Source: Ariolimax columbianus
Taxonomy: Eukaryota > Mollusca > Gastropoda > Stylommatophora > Arionidae
NCBI GenBank assembly: GCA_036924085.1
Contig: JAVGWX010000013.1
Span: 40,889,893 to 40,953,892 of the forward strand
DNA length: 64,000 nt
Direction: 5' to 3'
The notes below the pieces were generated by a model, which was given only the letters and a program-made list of their open reading frames with translations, made no database searches and was not told the origin of the DNA. Both the position numbers and the translations under genes were made by a program. How positions within the stretch are numbered: the stretch's first letter is position 1; every line of letters begins with the position of its first letter. Of the stretch, positions 53,140 through 62,600 are shown piece after piece.

Positions 53140-56100
53140 ATGAACAGTAATGTCCCAAACATATAATTTTAGAATATAGCAAAATACATATCTTAAAATG
53201 GACAATGCTTTTACTATTTATTTAATTTGTTTGCAGTTCACATACTGCTCTGCTAACCTTAACTTGATTTGGGAGGTCATGATCCAGCAAGGCCTGTTTG
53301 ACAGTAGCTGCTAGTCCTAAGGCTGATACCACCACTGCAGCACTGCAATGGTTCAACTGTGTGGCTAGTTCTTCTGCGAAAAGAAAGTTATAAAACTAAA
53401 TCAATATTGTAATTGAAATACAAAGCGGGATAAACAATTGAGGTAAACTAACCGATCTACAATTGAAGTAAACTAACTGATCAAATATTGAAGTAAACTA
53501 ACTGATAAAAGATTGAAGTAAACATACTGATCAACAATTGAGGTAAACTAACTGATCTACAACTGAAGTAAACTAACTGATCAACAATTGAGCTAAACTA
53601 ACTGATCTACAACTGAGGTAAACTAACTGATCAATAATTAAGGTAAACTAAATGATCAACAATTCAGATAAACTAATTGATCACCACAACAATTAAAGTA
53701 AACTAACTGATCAACAACTGAATTAAACTAACTAATCTACAACTGAGGTAAACTAACTGATCAACAGTTGAGGTAAACTAACTGATCAATAATTGAGGTA
53801 AACTAAATGATCAACAATTGAGGTAAACTAACTCATCAATAATTGAGGTAAACTAACTGATTAACAATTTATGTAAACTAACTAATCAACAATTGAGATT
53901 CCCTGGATCGAACTGCAGGAGGAACATGAACCACGACATTACTTGTCTTACATAATTTGTCCTCAGTGCTCTAGAGTAATTAACATTTCTTCTACCACGT
54001 CTTCATCGTGTGCTGATGTGTCTACTTCAAACATCCTTAAAATGACTAATTATTTAATCAATTTATATTGTCTACTTCCAACGTCCAGAAAATATTAAAA
54101 GACTAATAATGTAATCAATTATATTGCCTACTCCCAAAATTCAGTAAATATGTAATATTTTATATAATAATATCGGTCAAGAGGTAAGGCACTCGCCTCT
54201 CAAATCGATGAAAGGAAGTGGCGTGGCCACCGAAGGTCTCAAAGAGGTGGGACCAGATGCCTTCATCTTTCTCCTCCTTCTTCTTCTGCGTTCGTTCTCA
54301 ATCTCCCGTTACCAAGCCACGAGAAGGGCTTTGTGAGCAGCAGGGTGTAGTCTGGAGAACGGAAGTGCGTTGTGTCGCTAGTTTACAGTTTGACTGCCAA
54401 ATGTGTACCTTTCGGTCCGACACACCCATCTTCAGCATGGCCTGCATCCTGAATGACCTTAAGTCATCTTGACTAATGTCTTGCCACTGGTCTAAGGTAG
54501 TTCTGGACCAGAGAGTGAGGCTGATGACCAATGCAGCCTCTTCCTCACTATAATCCAAATACAGCGTAAGTTACATCATGAAGACAAAATCGTCTAATGA
54601 TGTCACCATCATCGCTTACGAAGGACAACTAACAAATATTTAGTGACTAATAATTTAATCAATTTATATTGCCTACTCTCAACAATCAATAAATCATTAC
54701 CATATAAAAATGTATCGCATACATGTAAGTGTCATGCTAAGATTTTGAAAAGCCTGTGCAAGTCACTTTATCAAATTACTGTCCAAATCGCAAGATGAGC
54801 CACAACAATGATAAGAAATACGAGACTCGAGTCAATACTTGTATGCGACTTACAATTAAGTGCAACTAAATCTAAAAAGCTGCTTTTCCCCAATATTCTA
54901 CACACTCTCTTTGACAAGCTTCATGTAGCCTTTGGGAGTAACTGCTACCCAAGTTTACTTACTTGGTGTGAAACCTGGATTTGCCGGTGAGAACCATATT
55001 CCAGTGGCAGCACATGCCAGCATGAGAACTGTGATATCAACAGTATTAGGAGAAAAGACCAGCAGCACATCTCCCTTGCCGTATCCTAGTTTATGCAGAC
55101 CACTAGCTACTCTGATGGCTTTTTCCTTTAGCTGTCGAAATGTGTAGTGTTTCCCTGTCAAGAAGTCTTCCTGTTCAATTTAATATAATATCTATATTCA
55201 CGTTAATAAGATCATACTGAATAGAAACTGCAGGGTTGTTGACATCTCCCTTGCCGTATCCTAGTATATGCAGACCACTAGCTACTCTGATGGCTGTTTC
55301 CTTTAGCTGTCGAAATGTGTAGTGTTTCCCTGTCAAGAAGTCTTCCTGTTCAATTTAATATAATATCTATATTCACGTTAATAAGATCATACTGAATAGA
55401 AACTGCAGGGTTGTTGACATCTCCCTTGCCGTATCCTAGTTTATGCAGACCACTAGCTACTCTGATGGCTTTTTCCTTTAGCTGTCGAAATGTGTAGTGT
55501 TTCCCTGTCAAGAAGTCTTCCTGTTCAATTTAATATAATATCTATATTCACGTTAATAAGATCATACTGAATAGAAACTGCAGGGTTGTTGACATCTCCC
55601 TTGCCGTATCCTAGTTTATGCAGACCACTAGCTACTCTGATGGCTTTTTCCTTTAGCTGTCGAAATGTGTAGTGTTTCCCTGTCAAGAAGTCTTCCTGTT
55701 CAATTTAATATAATATCTATATTCACGTTAATAAGATCATACTGAATAGAAACTGCAGGGTTTTTGACATCTCCCTTGCCGTATCCTAGTTTATGCAGAC
55801 CACTAGCTACTCTGATGGCTTTTTCCTTTAGCTGTCGAAATGTGTAGTGTTTCCCTGTCAAGAAGTCTTCCTGTTCAATTTAATATAATATCTATATTCA
55901 CGTTAATAAGATCATACTGAATAGAAACTGCAGGGTTGTTGACATCTCCCTTGCCGTATCCTAGTTTATGCAGACCACTTGCTACTCTGATGGCTTTTTC
56001 CTTTAGCTGTCGAAATGTGTAGTGTTTCCCTGTCAAGAAGTCTTCCTGTTCAATTTAATATAATATCTATATTCACGTTAATAAGATCATACTGAATAGA

Positions 56101-59100
56101 AACTGCAGGGTACATGGTCTTTCTTCTTCACAGATAGATTTTTCGTCTGTGGGAAGAAACACCTTAATGGTAATAGCTTTTAGTTGTAAAGAAATATGTT
56201 ACTATGGTTCAGGTAGGTCTAGGACTGTAACTGTTTGGTTAGGGTAATTGCAGATGTGCTAGTTATTACTTGTTGAGTAATGAAAATAAAGATCAAAATA
56301 AGGATGAAATTAAATATGAAAATAAGGATAAACATAAATATGATAATACAGGTGAAAACAGGGATACAAATAAAAATGAAAATGAAAACAAGGATGAAAA
56401 AAAAATGAAAATACATATGAAAATAAAGATGACAATAAAGATGAAAACAAGGATGGAAATACAGAATGAAAAAGGTACAAGTAAGGATGACATTAAAAAT
56501 GGAAATAAGGATGAAAATAAAGACGAAAATAAAAGTAAAATTATGGATGAACATAAAGATTAAAGAAATAATAAATAACATATTAAAATAGGGATAAAAG
56601 ACAAAAGGAAATAAAGAATACAATTAGTTCCATATTCATAACTAACCCTATCCCCTCCGTTTCTAAGTTAGACAATACTGTTCAATCAACCATCAATCAA
56701 AATGTTTCCAGCTCTCATTGGAGCAAAGGTCTTCAACAAATGCTAGCCAAGTCATCAAACGTTAGACTGTCTATATCTGTTGAAGTTTTTGTAGCTACTA
56801 TTTTCTGTAGGACGAAGCAGCCCCGTGCCCTACCTGCTTTAGTCACCTTTCACAACATGTTTAACAGGTTACAATGCTACTATTCTTGTGCTATTCTTTC
56901 AGGCACTGGTAGCTCTCGGGGGAGGGGGGGGGAATTAATACTATTATAACAAACGGTGTATATTATACGAGGCGTATTCAAATGAAAACTCACCAAACTG
57001 CAACAAGTGAACATACGTACGATGCACATGATGATGTCACGTCTGGTGTAAACAGCATATACCAACCGTTGAGCTTAACAAAAGTGTTTCGAAACCAACA
57101 GTGAACAACTAGACAACGATGCTTAAAGAAGGACGCGAGTTAACGCAACAATATGCCCCTGACCTGGTCTCGTAAGATCTTTTGTTAACTCACGTTCTTC
57201 TTTAAATATCGTTGTCCAGTTCTTCACTGTTGCCCTTGACACACTTTTTTTTACCATACACTGCCTGCATTCTGCGATGAATGTCAACTGGTCGACATAC
57301 TTCAGCTGTTAAAAACCAAATCCCCGCTAACTGATAAACTCTAAACGGATTCCAGATCCCACCCACAATGTTCTCAACGGTCTGGTGAGGAAATTATGAG
57401 TCGGATGATAATTACATTTTGCAAACTTCACGGTTGATATGTGCTGTTTACACCAGAAGTGACGTCAACATGCGCATCGTACGTATGTTCACTTGTTGCA
57501 GTTTGGTCCGGTTTCATTTGAACACGCCTCGTAATATATTATAACCATAAAATAAATATATTATAACTAACACATTCGGAACTAGTGCTCATTACAGGTG
57601 TTGGTTAAGGAACAAATGCCTGTCATTCATAAGAATTACATGACAAAACTGGAATGACACACACAAAATTGTAGATAGATCCAGTCTATTCAGTTGTAAA
57701 TGGAAAAATTGCGAAGGCAAGGCAGAGAGGTTAAGCTGACACTTTTAGTCCGATTGTTTGTGTTATTCTCTCTGCCTCCATCGCCTGATGTGGAATAAAA
57801 ATACTGTATCTACGGCAAGCAAACACGAGTGGACCATATTAGAATAAGTTATGTGCACCGTTCTATCGTTGTGCTGTGTTGTTTAATTGCACCGATCCGC
57901 ATATGTTTTCCTTTTTATTATCGAAAACGGGTTAGCGTGTAGACATTGAGGTCAACATCATAGATCCGGTCGTTCGTTCTGGTTTCGTCAGTCGAGCGTG
58001 TTCATACAGTATGTTTATGACATACCATAACTCAATGACCATATCAGAAATGGATTTGCCCATCGGAATTCACCAACTTGCTCATAAAGCTAGTGTTATT
58101 TCGAACACTAAATTTAACCCTACCCAAAGCTCCGCGTTCACGTCGGCATCGAGGTCAACGTCATTAAATGATCTAGGTCACTGCAACCTCATCCATTATA
58201 CTCGCCTAGCCGACAGTTGAACTAGACGTGTATACACAGCCCGTTTTCATGAAGGTGTCATGCATAATGCCTTGGTCTCACTTTCTCGTTACTGCAGTTT
58301 CTAAACTTACCCAGCGAACAGTCGATTAAAATTATCAACAGAAGTTAACGGAGACAGGGGGAGCGGTGTGGCAGCTGGAAGATAGTAGTGAAACCAACGA
58401 CCCTGCTCAAGCCTGGTCCGCTGATCAGGATCCATAACGAGTTGACATCCAGAACCAACAGCCCAGACCCTACAGTGCGAGCATGACAGTGGACATGAAC
58501 AATCCAACCGTTCACTGGTCACTTTGAGATAGTACTACACGACTTGAGACAGGGTTCGGACGTGCACAAGATTGACTATTTTGTCGGGGAACGGATCGCT
58601 CATGATTTATGATTATGATGTAAGCGTATCTTGTTGTGTTATGCTCACGCAGTGATATTTGTTTCTGGTTACATTCTCAGGAGATGACCGAACCATTTTT
58701 CTTTCTGCCTTGCTATGTATTCAGGTCAAGCAGTAGCTCTCACAATGTATTGGAATCTATCTCTCCTGGTCACATGGATGGACCTTTAAGTGAATCCATA
58801 AAATCCTTGCCACCAGATGAACATTGCATACAATTAGGCAATCAGGGTCAATGGAAAGGCATTGATCAGGACCAAATCCCACGTCCTCGTTCGTGTTTCT
58901 TGGAACATGCTATGTCACAACAGTCTGTTCAAGAGGTGGCTATCGACACTGTAATTCCCATAGTGATGAGTTTACTGAGGAGCCCCGCATTACACTACAG
59001 CCATGTGGACCCTGGTCCACATTCTCAAGTATATATCGGGATGTAAGAAGAGCTATATGGCCCGACACACACAACATGGGAAGAATCGGTGTTGTTGTTT

Positions 59101-59617
59101 TTGTTGTTGCTGTTGTTGTTGTTGTTGTTGTTGTTGAATGCCCACAATGAATAGGATTACTTTTTTGTGCACCCTGAAAAGTATGTTTAGTGGCGGGTTG
59201 TTGTAGGTTTCCTCACATCCCGAGCGTGGCCCAGAGTCCTCCAGACGGTTGTGCTATGCTTGGCATTATCTGTGTGTCGCTTACTACTACGGGGATCACG
59301 TCGATCCCTCACCTCGTTAGCCAGGTTGCACTGATAAAAACCCTTTTCCAGGGTGGACTACTGGGAAGTCGAGGTGAGGGTCTTGGCCAGTATATTTTGC
59401 CTTACCCTGACTAACATGCCTGATCAGTATGTTTTGCCTGACTAGACGTTAGTCCTCCTCCCCCGGATAGAGTCAACTCCACATAGTACAATAATAACAG
59501 CCAATCAACAAATCTCCAAACCTGCACATAATATGGAAGCATATTTAACAATTAGTTTAAGGAAAGACAAAGGAGTTACGCAATAGTTGATAGAGAAAGA
59601 TATGTATATATATATAG

Positions 59618-59662
<45 letters not shown>

Positions 59663-62600
59663 TAGAATTATTTGCAGATACGTGATGTTTGTTTTAAGGA
59701 CAACCTCACCATATCATCCTCATTTTTAAAATCACATAATAGGGATCAAGATGCTGAGCAGCGCATGAGCTGCAGGGGTCAGTGACCCATAGCTGACTGC
59801 TAGCGTCAAAGCCAGTGAACCATAGCTGCCAAGACCCTTCTACACCTCCACGCGGTGATCCTAGATAACAGGCTGCTGCAGGGCAGACTGGCTAAGGAGA
59901 AGGGATCGAAGAGGGAATGCTAACCCGGTACTAAAAAAATGCTTGTTGAAGTCGGATGTGTTGGACCGAAAGGTGCAAATATCGCAGCCAAGATGTAAAC
60001 TACGACACAACGCATTCCGTTCTCTGGACTACATTCCACTACTTAAGCCTTTTCAGGGTTTGGTAGTGGGAGATTGAGAACGAACGAAGAAGGAGAAGAA
60101 GAAATCAAATAATATCAAGTGGCCTCCTTACAGAAAGTCTGTAACAAACCGTGAATGCGAACTGGCGGTAATTGTAGTGCTTTGGTTTAATGTTTTAGGT
60201 TGTTAGTCTCGTGCATAACTATCATCAAGTGTCATGCCGCGTTGTGATTACGTTAAACTTATCATAACCAACTTCATTTTCCCAACAAGTTGTTCATGCT
60301 TTTCTAATTATTATTTTTTTTTCTTTCTCAGCCTTTCTGTCTTTTGACGTTTCTCAATGTCAAAAGGTTTTGCAGCTGATATTTAAGTTATGCAAAATGG
60401 ACCCATCATGTAGCATGTCCTTTATAGAACGTCGCTCCCATCACAGTCTGTCTGAAAGAAACTCGTTCTCTTGCTAAAACTCCAGCCTCCGCCACAGTCA
60501 TACCCAGGAATTTCTGCATATCTTGGTGTCATCATCTTCTTGATCTACCCCTTCCTCTTTTGCCTGGCACCATACCTTCCATCACTGTTCACTCCAGACT
60601 ATTGTATCTTTTGATGTGACCAAAGTATTTGCATGTTCTAGCCAAAATGGAATTGATAAACTAGTTCTCCCCTATTCTCAACTCTTGCCAAATGTCTACA
60701 TTTGTCTTTTTCTCTGTCCATGGTATTTTGAAGATCTTTCTGTAACATTTTGACTCGAAGGATTCGATTTTTTGTCTGAAAGTTTTGGTAATCGTCCATG
60801 ATGCAAAATGGACTACAATGTTTTATTCTTCCAACTCTAATAATGACATTTCTCGAGAAATTGCTTCTTTTCATGTCTAAAGTGTTGACCAATATAGAAA
60901 TAAGTAAGTAGCTTTGATTGAATGCGATGGAGTGAGGGGCTAGCTGACCTTGCAAATGTTATTTGTCTTCGTTCGTTCCCACTCTCCCGCAACCAAGCCC
61001 TGAAAAGGGCTTTGCAAGTAGCAGAATGTTTTCAGGAGAGCGGAAAGCGTTGTGTCGTAGCTTATAGCTTGACTGCGGTATTTGCACCTTTCGGTTCGAC
61101 ACATTAGACTTCAGTATGACATTTTTGGGTACCGTCTTAGCATTCCCTCTTCGATCCCTTCACTTTAGCCAGCATGCTGCTGCAGCATATTATCCAGGAT
61201 CACTGCGTGGAGGTGTAGAAGGGTATTGGCAGCTCTGGTTCGCTGGCCTTGACGCTAGCAGTCAGATAAAGGGTTGCTGACTAGCGCAGTGCATGCACTG
61301 CTAAGCATATTGATAGCCTATTGTTATGTCTAAAGAGGTGAGAATGACCAAAGCAATTGTGAGCAAGTATCTTTGATTGAAGACGATGGAGTGAAGCTAC
61401 ATTTGACCTTGCAAATCACAGAAGGCAACCAAGCCACTTGCAAAATCTCAAGAAAATTCTGAGAGGAAATTGAAGCTCTTAAGACCGAAGCAGAAATGAC
61501 TCTACAACACAAAAACCGTATGCATGAGAAAATCTTGATACTAACTGATTTACAGTCAGCCATAACGGCACTTCAACCCAAGAAGAACACTGAATTTAAT
61601 GAATTGAGGGTAGCCTGGGCAACAATGTCTCATAGATCCCAGATAAAAGCTTTACAACAGATGCCATCGTTTCACCTAGAGTCAGTGACAGGCCGTGTCC
61701 TGTTTAGTTACTGATCGTGTCAAAGCTAATGTTTCAAATATGAGAAGTGACAGATCATGCCCTGTTTAGTCACATTGTTTAACAGCTAATGCTACACATA
61801 GAAGCAGTGACAAATCGTCACATTGTTTAACAGCTAATGATACACATAGAAGCAGTAATATACCCTTCCCTGTTTAGTCACAATTTGTACAGCTATTGCT
61901 ACACACAGAAGAAGTGACTGATCGTATCCTGTTTAGTCACAATGTTTTCCATTTAGTGTTACAAGAAAGTGAAAAGTAAAAATCTTGATCTTGATGACCC
62001 GTTCCTCGGCGTAGCCACGGGTCTCAACTTCGTCTCGAACGGACCCTGTCTCAGACCATGGAAGTTCAGTGCATAGTAAGCACTCCTCCAGTGGCGTCTC
62101 GGATGCTGTTGCGTACAGCAAGGGAGTATGTCCAAAGCTATTGGGGTTCCAGGTATGGTATTTATGGTTGTTTCAGAAAAATCGCAATTGAATAAAAGGA
62201 AATTTCTTTACCTTTCTAATCTTAGCTTTCAGATGTGGTTAGAGACCAAGCTTTTAAGGCAGACACTGATAGTCCCATTTAACAAAACTAGTTATCTTCT
62301 ACATTAACAAACAACTCATCCTGTCATTCAAAAAACAGTTTCTCTTCTACCTTAACGACTTATTTTTACCTCACACGTACCAGATTGCTATCACCGTGCT
62401 CCATTGATTATCGTTTCATCTCAACATGGGACCTGCCCATCTATGCTTTGGCCTGTTTGCACAGATTACTGCATGATTCACCAAGGACAATCGTCGTACG
62501 TCAGAATTGTAGAGATTTTCCATACGTTGGTTCCAGAGACTGATTGCAACTAAGCGCCTCTCAAGTGAAGCTTGTGTCACTCTCAATTTTTCCTCCAGTG

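Noticed and set aside
56219..56623. Phe/Ile-rich and Lys/Asn-rich open frames on opposite strands
   Set aside because: Both are readings of the same purine-rich low-complexity tract.
58307..58522. Alternative coding first exon of the CoA ligase
   Set aside because: The donor leaves phase 2 in the open frame, whereas exon 2 needs phase 0; the phase-0 frame has a stop just before the donor.
61933..62121. Possible ankyrin-like coding exon
   Set aside because: Only HTPLLYA resembles an ankyrin helix; no donor follows and no adjoining exon was found. Kept only as an unrecognised frame.
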